Shown here: positions 1 through 7,004 of the stretch, piece by piece
Layout: each line of letters begins with the position of its first letter
How positions within the stretch are numbered: position 1 is the stretch's first letter
From: JBGPIK01 sp041484845
Lineage (GTDB): Bacteria > Desulfobacterota > Binatia > UBA9968
Assembly: GCA_041484845.1 (NCBI GenBank)
Contig: JBGPIK010000217.1
Location: 1 to 11,102, forward strand
Length of the DNA stretch: 11,102 nucleotides
Direction: 5' to 3'
Notes under the pieces: model-generated
The model's database searches: none
What the model was told of the DNA's origin: nothing
What the model saw: the letters and a program-made list of their open reading frames with translations, nothing else
Translations under genes and position numbers: made by a program

Positions 1-527
1 AAGCCTTTGCGGACTGTGGTGTTTTCTGGCTGGAGGAGCCTTTGTTCGTCGAAGACATTGAAGGCCATGCCCGCTTGCGTGAGGCGGGCAAGACTCCGAT
101 TGCCGTCGGCGAGAATCTACACATGCGTTACGCATTTGAGAACTTCGTCGTGCGTGGCGCGGTGGATTTTCTCCAGCCGGATGTTGCGCGCGCTGGTGGG
201 ATAACGGAGATTCGAAAAATCGCCGCATTGGCCGCGGCACACAAGGTGGCGATTTCTTTTCATACGTGGGGTGACGCGATCGCGCTTGCCGCAAGCATTC
301 ATCTATCCGCAGCGATACAAGAATGCATCGTAATGGAGCTCGATTACACGTATAACCCCTTGCGAGCGGAACTTCTGCGTGAGCCTTTGGAATTCCAAAA
401 CGGGTACCTGTATCCACCCGACGGGCCGGGTCTGGGAATCGAAGTGACGCCGGATGCGCTGCAAAGATTTGCTTTCGCTGGAACGGAAGAGCTTACCGTG
501 CGGCAGAAAACATTAGGCGGGGATTGA
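1..527 (+). CDS. Mandelate racemase/muconate lactonizing-type enolase-superfamily protein, C-terminal part (5' end outside window)
   Basis: The reading frame is open from base 3 to the TGA at 525-527, giving 174 residues with no start; the N-terminal capping domain and first barrel strands lie upstream of the window. The fragment begins in the beta/alpha barrel. WLEEP (fragment residues 9-13) and VGEN (35-38) carry two of the acidic metal ligands of this superfamily. QPD (58-60) and SFHTW (85-89) supply the Asp and His that correspond to the Asp-His general-base dyad of the mandelate racemase subgroup, so the barrel looks catalytically intact. Enzymes of this subgroup abstract the proton alpha to a carboxylate with Mg2+ help, mostly acting as sugar-acid dehydratases or racemases in the cytoplasm. 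The substrate cannot be told from this half. A TTG at 42 lies inside the WLEEP region and is not a real start. Family call is strong; function open. Confidence 0.88.
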   Translation, partial: AFADCGVFWLEEPLFVEDIEGHARLREAGKTPIAVGENLHMRYAFENFVVRGAVDFLQPDVARAGGITEIRKIAALAAAHKVAISFHTWGDAIALAASIHLSAAIQECIVMELDYTYNPLRAELLREPLEFQNGYLYPPDGPGLGIEVTPDALQRFAFAGTEELTVRQKTLGGD

Positions 528-571
528 TCGTCGCGCTACAGGCAGACGTTTTTTGACGCGCGAGGCGATCC

Positions 572-591
572 GGTAGCGGCTGCCTTATTTT
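572..591 (+). terminator. Possible weak intrinsic terminator after the enolase-type gene
   Basis: Bases 572-576 (GGTAG) can pair with 580-584 (CTGCC), including one G-U pair, around a three-base loop, and the T-rich run TTATTTT follows directly. It lies 45 bases after the stop codon of the upstream gene. A longer alternative pairing of AGGCAG (540-545) with CTGCCT (580-585) also exists. The stem is only 5 bp, so this is tentative. Confidence 0.3.
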
Positions 592-687
592 GCATCGGCC
601 CGGAACCACGGCGCGCGCTAATGCCGGCGAACATTTCTGTTCTCGAGCTACAAAAACTGCGCTTCTCGTCGGCGATTTTTGCTCGCG

Positions 688-704
688 GGCTAGCAGCGCT
701 AGTC
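688..704. repeat. Short inverted repeat in the gap before the secreted-protein gene
   Basis: GGCTAGC (688-694) and GCTAGTC (698-704) are complementary over seven positions with one G-U pair, around the three-base loop AGC. No T-run follows on either strand, so it is unlikely to be a terminator. It sits about 45 bases upstream of the sigma-54-like promoter and could be an operator or activator site, but that is only positional inference. The rest of the 277-base gap (528-804) shows nothing else that I can support. Confidence 0.35.
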
Positions 705-746
705 ATACCTTCTACTCGTGCGTAGGAAATGAAAGAGGATAGTTTG

Positions 747-763
747 CTGGCATAACGATTGCG
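747..763 (+). promoter_or_regulatory. Candidate sigma-54 (-24/-12) promoter for the secreted-protein gene
   Basis: CTGGCATAACGATTGCG contains TGGCA and TTGC with the diagnostic GG-N10-GC spacing (GG at 749-750, GC at 761-762). The mismatches to the consensus are the C and G after TGGCA and the final A. Transcription would start near 774, leaving a leader of about 30 bases that holds the ribosome-binding sequence GAGGGAG (793-799). The placement in front of a gene and the near-complete match support it; no activator gene is visible in the window. Confidence 0.45.
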
Positions 764-804
764 GCATTCTCGGCGAGCGACTTTGCGCGTGCGAGGGAGC
801 CGGT

Positions 805-2466
805 ATGAATAAACAGACTTTTCGTGTATTGACTAAGCCTTATAAGTCTTTCGTTTCTCTTGTCATCTTATTTACATTCCTGATCGCTCATATTGTGCCG
901 GTTTTGGCAATGAACTCGGCTCGCGGCGGTGCCCTGCCACAGCCGCTGCCGCTGTTCCCCGCCGATAACTGGTGGAACTTGGATATCAGCAGTTGGCCGG
1001 TGGATCCGAATTCCGCGAGTTACATCGCTTTCATCAACAACGGTGGCACACGCCGGCTGCATCCTGACCTGGGTGGCGACGCCGCTACGGCCGGAGATCC
1101 GTATGCAATCTACGGCATGCCTTACGTTGGGGTAAGCAACGTTACGAACGCGGATCTCAAAGCAGTTGAGTTTCTTTATGCGGATGAAAGCGATGGCTTC
1201 GATCCAAAGACGGGCGTGAGTTTCCCATTTTATCCGATCCCGCCGGAAGCGATCACGCAATCGCATTGGATCGAGGGCGGAGATCCGGGAAATGTCGACC
1301 AACGCAGTAATGAAGATCGGCATCTCCTCATCGTTGATTATGATCGAAATTATCTCTATGAGCTGTACAATGTTTTTTACGATGTGACCGCAGGCAAATG
1401 GTTTGCGGGCTCAGGGGCTTTTTTTGACATGAATACAAACAATCGGCGGCCGGACACCTGGACGTCCGCTGATGCGGCGGGATTAGCAATTCTACCCGGC
1501 CTCGTGCGTTATGACGAGGTTTACGATTCTAATGTTGCCGAGATTGGCCACGCGTTTCGCGTAACGGTGCGAGCGACCAACGGCTATGTCTATCCCGCTT
1601 CACATAGAGCGGGGTCAACGGTGGGGGCGTTGCCAATGGGTGCGCGGTTGCGCCTTAAATCGAACATTGACGTGACGCAACGAACGAATGACCCAAACCT
1701 TCAGAAAATATTTAGAGCCATGCAAAAGCACGGAGTGATCGTTGCGGATAATGGTTCGGATATGTATATCACGGGTACTTACGATACCCGCTGGGACAAT
1801 AGCATCCTTAATCCAGCGTTTGCGAGCTTGACGGCAAGTGATTTTGAGGTTATCCAGCTCGGCTACAACCCAGTTCCCGTCGGGTCGGCGATACTCGCTT
1901 CTTTGAGCGTAAGTCCAGCCAGCGTAATCGGCGGGCAATCGGCGACGGGGTCGGTCACCCTAAGCGGGCCTGCACCGGGCGGTGGTGCGATGGTGAACCT
2001 TTTGAGCGCAAACGCGGCGGCGACGGTTCCCGCTGCTGTCACCGTGCCCGCGAACGCCACGGCGGCGAAATTTTCTGTTACTACATCTGTGGTCAATGCC
2101 TTGAGCGCCGGTAACATTACGGCGAATTATGCGGGCATAACCAAGACAACCAGCCTATCCGTTCAGCCGGCGCCATCGGTTAAGCTTTTGTCGCTGACGC
2201 TCAATGCAACAACTGTTACAGGAGGTCTGGGTTCCGTGGGCACGGTGTTACTCAGTGGTCCTGCTCCGGTTGGTGGGGTAGTCGTTGTGCTCGCTAGCTC
2301 GAACCCGAACAAAGCTAGCGTGCCGGCTACGATCACCGTTCTAGGTGGGAGTACCTCGGCTGTATTTAATGTCACCACGGCGACTGTAAAGAGAAAAACG
2401 GTCGCGAGCATAACCGGTTCGTACGGCGGTTTGACAAAAAAGGCGGCGCTGACGATCAAAAGATGA
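805..2466 (+). CDS. Secreted protein: conserved domain of unknown function plus two Ig-like repeats
   Basis: This 553-residue protein starts with a Sec signal peptide: basic residues to about 14, a hydrophobic core 15-34, and likely cleavage after VLA (33-35). Residues about 36-355 form one conserved domain that I recognise from exported proteins of soil bacteria but cannot tie to a named activity. Landmarks are NWWNLDIS near the start, HPDLGG (from 86), DRHLLIVDYD (from about 172), WTSADAAGL (219-227) followed by LPGLVRYDEV, MGARLRLK, and ADNGSDMY (from 314). Two glycine-, valine- and threonine-rich repeats follow, 363-457 and 458-553. They share a layout of LSxSPxxVxGGxxxxGxVxLSGPAPxGG, ending in a YxGxTKxxxLxxxP-like strand, and resemble bacterial Ig-like sandwiches. 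There is no C-terminal anchor or sorting signal, so it is probably released or loosely cell-surface bound. ATG 805 is preceded by GAGGGAG at a spacing of five bases. No partner gene is adjacent. Role unknown; binding or processing of an extracellular polymer is a guess. Confidence 0.85.
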   Translation: MNKQTFRVLTKPYKSFVSLVILFTFLIAHIVPVLAMNSARGGALPQPLPLFPADNWWNLDISSWPVDPNSASYIAFINNGGTRRLHPDLGGDAATAGDPYAIYGMPYVGVSNVTNADLKAVEFLYADESDGFDPKTGVSFPFYPIPPEAITQSHWIEGGDPGNVDQRSNEDRHLLIVDYDRNYLYELYNVFYDVTAGKWFAGSGAFFDMNTNNRRPDTWTSADAAGLAILPGLVRYDEVYDSNVAEIGHAFRVTVRATNGYVYPASHRAGSTVGALPMGARLRLKSNIDVTQRTNDPNLQKIFRAMQKHGVIVADNGSDMYITGTYDTRWDNSILNPAFASLTASDFEVIQLGYNPVPVGSAILASLSVSPASVIGGQSATGSVTLSGPAPGGGAMVNLLSANAAATVPAAVTVPANATAAKFSVTTSVVNALSAGNITANYAGITKTTSLSVQPAPSVKLLSLTLNATTVTGGLGSVGTVLLSGPAPVGGVVVVLASSNPNKASVPATITVLGGSTSAVFNVTTATVKRKTVASITGSYGGLTKKAALTIKR

Positions 2467-2501
2467 CCTAACATTTCTGAACGCGCTACTATAGGCGACG
2501 G

Positions 2502-2672
2502 CTGATTCTCGCGGTCCCATATCCGACTCTCCAGGGCATGCAGACGATCACCGACCATCTCGCCAAGACTCGCCCGCAAGCCAAAGGGCTTAACGCGAAC
2601 GACTTCATTGATCCTTCCATTCTGAAAGAGATTGAAGAGAGCGGATTCGTAAAACGGCTTTACGGAAAATAG
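2502..2672 (+). pseudogene. C-terminal remnant of an NMT1/SsuA-like ABC substrate-binding protein gene
   Basis: A frame open from the stop at 2478-2480 to the TAG at 2670-2672 encodes, from about 2502, some 56 residues with no start codon or ribosome site. It includes VPYPTLQGMQTI, RPQAKGLNANDFID and ILKEIEESGFVKRLYGK. This matches the typical C-terminus of substrate-binding proteins of this family and aligns with the end of the full-length gene at 10104-11102: about 20 of 53 positions are identical by eye, including PY, LxG, PxAK and LKEIExSGFxK. The remaining roughly 270 residues are absent; upstream lies only the unrelated secreted-protein gene, which ends at 2466. The junction therefore falls between 2467 and about 2508. 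The fragment cannot make a functional binding protein and appears to mark an old deletion or insertion next to mnmE. It differs enough from the other copy to be a paralogue rather than a recent duplicate. Confidence 0.75.
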
Positions 2673-2738
2673 CCTCAATCAAAACCGGAATTTCTCCGTG
2701 CTTCCTGGAGTTTTGCAGAAAGCCGCCGACATCGTTTA

Positions 2739-2766
2739 TTGCCTTCAATCGGGAAGTTGTTAAGAT
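2739..2766 (+). promoter_or_regulatory. Possible sigma-70 promoter for mnmE
   Basis: TTGCCT (2739-2744) and TAAGAT (2761-2766) match -35 and -10 consensus at four of six positions each, with a 16-base spacer. Transcription would begin near 2773, only about eight bases before the preferred mnmE ATG. This would fit the lack of a Shine-Dalgarno sequence there and an almost leaderless message. The match is modest. The rest of the stretch 2673-2738 shows nothing I can support. Confidence 0.28.
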
Positions 2767-2780
2767 GCTTTGCGGTTTTT

Positions 2781-4151
2781 ATGTACAAAGAAGATACGAT
2801 CGCTGCTGTAGCCACTCCACCGGGCGAGGGTGGCATTGCCATCGTGCGTATCAGCGGGCCGGATGCCGAGCAAATCGGCGGCGCGATCTTTTGCCAGAAT
2901 AATGCAACGAATGGCGGGTTTAAGTCTCACACCCTTTATCATGGCAAAATCCGCGATCCGCGTTCCGAGGCTATTCTCGATGAGGTCCTGCTCACGGTCA
3001 TGCGCAAGCCGCATAGCTATACGGGTGAGACTGTAGTTGAGGTACAGTGTCATGGCGGCGTATTCTTGGTTCGTGAGATTTTGCGGCTAATCCTTTCTCA
3101 AGGAGCGCGCCACGCGGAGCCGGGAGAATTTACCAAGCGCGCATTTCTCAATGGAAGAATTGATTTGGCTCAAGCCGAGGCGGTGCTGGATCTCATCCAA
3201 GCGCGGACGCAAGAAGGAGTCAGTCTTGCGGTCAAGCAAGTGCAGGGTGGTATATCGGATTGGGTTGACGGAATACGCAACTCGCTGCTCGATTGCATAG
3301 TCCAGGTCGAGGCCGCCATCGACTTTCCTGAAGAGGAAATTGAACTCCTCCAACGCGATCAATTGACTCAAAGAATCTGCAAATTTAGAGACGAAATACG
3401 TGAAGTAGTGGCTACTTACGAGTGGGGCAGGCTGCACCGTGAGGGCGCAAGAGTATGTATTTGCGGCCGCCCTAACGTTGGGAAATCAAGTCTCCTTAAC
3501 ATACTTGTCGGTGCGGAGCGCGTCATCGTCACTCCGGTGCCCGGCACAACCCGTGACGTTGTTGAAGAGTCAGTCAATCTGGGAGGACTGCCCGTTGTGC
3601 TCTGGGACACGGCGGGGTTGAGGGAAACTGAAGATCAGGTAGAAAGGATCGGAGTCGACCTGTCAAAACGATACATACAGAAGGCGGACCTAGTCATGCT
3701 AGTTCTGGATGGCTCAACTGAGCTTACCGCCGACGATGAATCTTTGCTGAGAAAAATCGATAAGAAGATGATGATTGTTCTAAACAAAGATGATCTACCG
3801 CGCAACCTAAACAGACAAACATTAGACCATTTTCAGACGGCTGGTATTTATTCGGTCTCGGCAAAACTCGGAAGCGGCATAGAAGCACTGAAAAATGGAT
3901 TGCGGGACATGCTACTGGAAGTAAACGCTGAAGCTCCCATTGTCATAAGCAACCTTAGACACAAGAGCGCCCTCATCCGGTGCGAGAATGCATTAAACAA
4001 CACTCAAGTGTCACTTTGCGAAAACCGGCCTGTTGAATTTGTTGCCGTAGATCTCAATGATGCCAAAGAAGCGCTTGAGGAAATCATAGGCAAGGTCGAT
4101 AATAAAGATATTTTAGAACGTATTTTTACTAATTTTTGTATAGGAAAATAA
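2781..4151 (+). CDS. mnmE: tRNA modification GTPase MnmE (TrmE)
   Basis: MnmE works with MnmG to build 5-(carboxymethyl)aminomethyl-type groups on U34 of tRNAs reading split codon boxes. From ATG 2781 the protein has 456 residues, close to the usual 450-460. It opens with MYKEDTIAAVATPPGEGG, aligned with the family N-terminus that forms the tetrahydrofolate-binding domain. A helical domain follows, interrupted by the inserted Ras-like G domain: P-loop GRPNVGKS (229-236), switch-I TPGTTRD-like segment PVPGTTRD, DTAGLRE (from 276), NKDD (335-338) and a SAK motif. The C-terminus is FCIGK with the conserved Cys at 453. All key motifs are present. A TTG at 2739 in the same frame would add 14 residues not seen in the family, so ATG 2781 is preferred although no clear Shine-Dalgarno precedes it. 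mnmG begins 53 bases after the stop, probably co-transcribed. Unlike many genomes, no yidC or jag lies upstream. Confidence 0.96.
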   Translation: MYKEDTIAAVATPPGEGGIAIVRISGPDAEQIGGAIFCQNNATNGGFKSHTLYHGKIRDPRSEAILDEVLLTVMRKPHSYTGETVVEVQCHGGVFLVREILRLILSQGARHAEPGEFTKRAFLNGRIDLAQAEAVLDLIQARTQEGVSLAVKQVQGGISDWVDGIRNSLLDCIVQVEAAIDFPEEEIELLQRDQLTQRICKFRDEIREVVATYEWGRLHREGARVCICGRPNVGKSSLLNILVGAERVIVTPVPGTTRDVVEESVNLGGLPVVLWDTAGLRETEDQVERIGVDLSKRYIQKADLVMLVLDGSTELTADDESLLRKIDKKMMIVLNKDDLPRNLNRQTLDHFQTAGIYSVSAKLGSGIEALKNGLRDMLLEVNAEAPIVISNLRHKSALIRCENALNNTQVSLCENRPVEFVAVDLNDAKEALEEIIGKVDNKDILERIFTNFCIGK

Positions 4152-4188
4152 ACTATTTGTGTTAATCGATATACGCCAAAGACTGATT

Positions 4189-4204
4189 TGTTTCACGTGA
4201 AACC
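4189..4204. promoter_or_regulatory. parS: parS-like ParB-binding site abutting the mnmG start codon
   Basis: TGTTTCACGTGAAACC matches the bacterial chromosomal parS consensus TGTTTCACGTGAAACA at 15 of 16 positions; only the last base differs. It occupies the position where the mnmG ribosome-binding sequence would be expected, and the ATG follows at 4205 with no gap. ParB from the same cluster would be expected to load here with CTP and spread. Confidence 0.88.
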
Positions 4205-6106
4205 ATGAACGAAAAGCTTCATGACGTTATCATCGTAGGTGCAGGGCATGCCGGGATTGAGGCTTGCCTCGCTGCGGCTCGTATGGGCTGCGACACGCTT
4301 ATGTTAACACTCAATTTAGACCACATCGGTCAAATGTCCTGCAATCCTGCAATCGGTGGTATAGGCAAAGGACATTTGGTCAAGGAAATTGATGCGCTCG
4401 GCGGTGAGATGGGAAAAGCGATCGACGAGACCGGAATCCAATTCAGAATCCTTAACACCAAGAAAGGCCCGGCGGTTCGCGCCTCCCGGGCTCAAGCGGA
4501 CAAGTCGCTCTATCGTCAGAGGATGAAGCGAGTTTTGGAGATGTGTCCAAGACTGACTCTGCGCCAAGGTAGCGTGGAAAGTCTTGTTGTGGAAGACGGC
4601 ATTGTTACTGGTGTCGAAACGCAAATCGGAGAACGCTTTTGCGGTCGCCGAGTTATTTTGACGACAGGGACATTCCTTAAAGGTTTGGTGCACATAGGAG
4701 ATCGCAACTTTTCCGCCGGAAGGGCTGGTGATTTTGCGGTACAGGGGCTCAGCGAGTGTTTGGCCAATCTCGGCTTTACTGTTGGTCGGTTAAAGACCGG
4801 AACATGTCCACGTATCGATAGCCGATCGATCGACTACTCAAGACTTCAAGTTCAGCACGGAGACGATCAGCCGATCCCGTTTTCTTTCATGAATGATCGA
4901 GTGATTCAAGAGCAAGTTCCCTGCTATATAACTTATACTAACCCTGAAACACACGAGATTATTCGTACTTCGATACATCGATCACCGATGTATTCTGGAA
5001 CGATCAAAAGCCGTGGACCCCGTTACTGTCCCTCGATTGAAGACAAGGTGGTTCGGTTTAGTGACCGTCAGAGACACCAAATATTTTTGGAGCCCGAAGG
5101 ACTTAACACCGTCGAGGTTTATCCTAACGGTCTTTCCACTAGCCTACCACTGGACGTTCAGATCGCGATGGTTCGGTCTATTGCCGGATTAGAGCATGCG
5201 GATATAATGAGGCCCGGATATGCGATTGAATACGATTATGTCGAGCCAACGCAGTTATACGCGACGCTGGAAACTAAAATAATCAAGGGGCTGTATCATG
5301 CCGGACAAATTAACGGAACAACGGGCTACGAAGAGGCCGCGGCTCAAGGAATTTGGGCTGGAATTAACGCTGCACTGAGCATTCGTGGTGAGCAGCCTTT
5401 GGTTCTATCGCGTGATCAGGCGTACATGGGCGTGCTTGTAGACGACCTAGTTACGAAAGGCACAGACAGCGAACCGTATAGGATGTTCACCTCACGTGCG
5501 GAATATAGGTTATTGCTTCGCGAAGACAATGCGGATATGCGGCTGACCGAAATCGGCTATAAATTGGGACTCGCAACGCAAGACTCATACGATCGCCTGA
5601 ATGCTAAAAAACAATCTATATCTGAGCTTGCCGAATTCTTGGAGCGGAAACACGTTAATCCAACAAACGAAGTTAATACTGCGTTGACTTTAGTCGGATC
5701 ATCTCCGTTGCGCAACCAATCTTCATTGGCCGGGCTTTTACGGCGCCCGGAGGTTTCGATGGAGCAAATTCGCGCGATGTTTGGTACAGAAATGGATAAG
5801 TATAGTCGAAACATCGATTCGCATATCGAAATTCAGATCAAATACGCCGGCTATGTCGATCGCCAACTGGAAACGGTAAAGAGGTTCAAAAAGGTCGAAG
5901 GGGTTAGACTGCCTGAGAACTTCGACTACTCTCAGATCTCCGGGTTGTCGCGGGAAGTACGTGAAAAGCTTGCACGTGTTAAGCCCCGGTCACTTGGGCA
6001 AGCTTCCCGAATTGCTGGAATCACTCCCGCAGCCATTTCGATTTTGTCGGTATACTTTGCCAAAGAAAAGACACGACGAGACAATGCCACGTCGCTGACG
6101 TTGTGA
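4205..6106 (+). CDS. mnmG: tRNA uridine-5-carboxymethylaminomethyl modification enzyme MnmG (GidA)
   Basis: MnmG is the FAD-dependent partner of MnmE in wobble-uridine (U34) modification in the cytoplasm. The 633 residues match the usual length (about 620-640). The N-terminal Rossmann motif GAGHAG (12-17) binds FAD. GQMSCNPAIGGIGKGHL contains the conserved Cys46, and the RYCPSIED segment carries the second conserved Cys at 275. QINGTTGYEEAAAQG and EPYRMFTSRAEYRLLLREDNADMRLT are family signatures, and the C-terminal helical MnmE- and tRNA-binding region ends in a GQASRIAGITPAAISIL segment. ATG 4205 gives the expected N-terminus (MNEKLHDVIIVGAG), but there is no Shine-Dalgarno sequence: the upstream 16 bases are a parS palindrome. 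A second parS starts two bases after the stop. rsmG (gidB), which normally follows, is absent. Identification is essentially certain. Confidence 0.97.
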   Translation: MNEKLHDVIIVGAGHAGIEACLAAARMGCDTLMLTLNLDHIGQMSCNPAIGGIGKGHLVKEIDALGGEMGKAIDETGIQFRILNTKKGPAVRASRAQADKSLYRQRMKRVLEMCPRLTLRQGSVESLVVEDGIVTGVETQIGERFCGRRVILTTGTFLKGLVHIGDRNFSAGRAGDFAVQGLSECLANLGFTVGRLKTGTCPRIDSRSIDYSRLQVQHGDDQPIPFSFMNDRVIQEQVPCYITYTNPETHEIIRTSIHRSPMYSGTIKSRGPRYCPSIEDKVVRFSDRQRHQIFLEPEGLNTVEVYPNGLSTSLPLDVQIAMVRSIAGLEHADIMRPGYAIEYDYVEPTQLYATLETKIIKGLYHAGQINGTTGYEEAAAQGIWAGINAALSIRGEQPLVLSRDQAYMGVLVDDLVTKGTDSEPYRMFTSRAEYRLLLREDNADMRLTEIGYKLGLATQDSYDRLNAKKQSISELAEFLERKHVNPTNEVNTALTLVGSSPLRNQSSLAGLLRRPEVSMEQIRAMFGTEMDKYSRNIDSHIEIQIKYAGYVDRQLETVKRFKKVEGVRLPENFDYSQISGLSREVREKLARVKPRSLGQASRIAGITPAAISILSVYFAKEKTRRDNATSLTL

Positions 6107-6108
6107 AC

Positions 6109-6124
6109 TGTTTCACGTGAAACA
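6109..6124. promoter_or_regulatory. parS: parS ParB-binding site (perfect consensus) upstream of parA
   Basis: TGTTTCACGTGAAACA is the exact 16-base palindromic parS consensus known from chromosomal ParABS systems. It starts two bases after the mnmG stop and lies 85 bases before the parA start, 1920 bases from the other site. As a ParB nucleation site beside its own parAB genes, it may serve both as centromere and as an operator for parA transcription; the second role is inference. Confidence 0.95.
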
Positions 6125-6129
6125 TTAAT

Positions 6130-6157
6130 TTGCTTCCATTTTGAACTCACTTATGAT
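6130..6157 (+). promoter_or_regulatory. Possible sigma-70 promoter for parAB
   Basis: TATGAT (6152-6157) matches the -10 consensus at five of six positions and TTGCTT (6130-6135) is a weak -35, with a 16-base spacer. It lies just after the perfect parS and in front of parA, within an AT-rich stretch. ParB bound at 6109-6124 would sit directly against the -35 element, so autoregulation is plausible but unproven. Confidence 0.3.
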
Positions 6158-6209
6158 ACAACGTCGATGTTTCTTATATATGTAAATAGCTGATTCTAAA
6201 GAGGAAATC

Positions 6210-7004
6210 GTGAGCAAGGTCATCGCCGTTGCAAACCAAAAAGGGGGTGTTGGAAAAACCACGACGACGGTGAATCTTGCCGCCTCTCTGGCGCTCGAGG
6301 GGAAAAGGACGCTTCTTGTAGATGTTGATCCTCAAGGTAACAGCACCACTGGACTTGGGATCGATCGCGCGACTTTGACGGCGAGCCTTTATGAGGTAAT
6401 TGCCGGGACCCGGTTTGTCGAAGATGCCCTTTGCCAAACCGAACTGCCTGAACTAGCGATCGTCCCGGCGACCAAAGATTTGGTCGGCGCCGAGATAGAA
6501 CTCGTCAGTGCCGAAAGAAGAGAATATCGTATCAAAGAGGCGCTGGACCCGGTCCGGCGTCATTATGACTATCTGCTGCTTGATTGCCCGCCTTCTCTGG
6601 GTCTGCTCACCTTGAATGCCTTAACCGCCGCCGACTCGCTCCTGATTCCGATCCAAAGCGAGTACTATGCCTTGGAGGGACTGAGCGCGCTGCTCGAGAC
6701 TCTACACTTGGTACAGAGAGAACTGAATCCGAGGCTTTACCTCGAAGGAATTATTATTACCATGTTCGACGGCAGGAATCGCCTGTCGCATCAGGTGGTG
6801 GAAGAGATTCGCGCGCATTTCCCGGACAAACTCTATAGCACAATCATCCGCAGGAATGTTCGCCTCAGTGAGAGCCCTAGTTATGGCAAACCGGTGTGCT
6901 TGTATGATGGCAGCTCGACCGGTGCGCAAGACTATCGCGACTTGGCCAAAGAACTCATAACTCGTGGAGAAAATAATGTCATCGCCGAAAAAGGGATTGG
7001 GTAG
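6210..7004 (+). CDS. parA: Chromosome-partitioning ATPase ParA (Soj)
   Basis: ParA is a Walker-type ATPase that dimerises with ATP, coats the nucleoid and is released by ParB, moving the parS-marked origin region to the daughter cells. The 264-residue protein has the deviant Walker A motif KGGVGKTT (11-18, with the signature Lys11), the A' motif LLVDVDPQGN around Asp38 and Asp40, and Walker B LLLDCPP with Asp125. It lacks the N-terminal DNA-binding extension of plasmid ParA (type Ia), fitting chromosomal Soj-type proteins. The start is GTG 6210, which puts MSKVIAVANQKGG in the family's usual position and is preceded by AGAGGA (6200-6205) four bases away. parB overlaps the 3' end. A perfect parS lies upstream. 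Confidence 0.96.
   Translation: MSKVIAVANQKGGVGKTTTTVNLAASLALEGKRTLLVDVDPQGNSTTGLGIDRATLTASLYEVIAGTRFVEDALCQTELPELAIVPATKDLVGAEIELVSAERREYRIKEALDPVRRHYDYLLLDCPPSLGLLTLNALTAADSLLIPIQSEYYALEGLSALLETLHLVQRELNPRLYLEGIIITMFDGRNRLSHQVVEEIRAHFPDKLYSTIIRRNVRLSESPSYGKPVCLYDGSSTGAQDYRDLAKELITRGENNVIAEKGIG

Noticed and set aside
2163..2678. Minus-strand open frame of 171 codons over the secreted-protein 3' end
   Set aside because: It is antisense to the Ig-like repeats and to the remnant, which have clear homology in the + direction; its product has no recognisable features.
5965..5985. CACGTG core inside mnmG (near 5972) as a third parS
   Set aside because: Only the central six bases and a few flanking positions match; the arms (GCTTG and TTAAG) do not fit TGTTT and AAACA. 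Similar CACGTG cores near 5493 and 7274 fail for the same reason.
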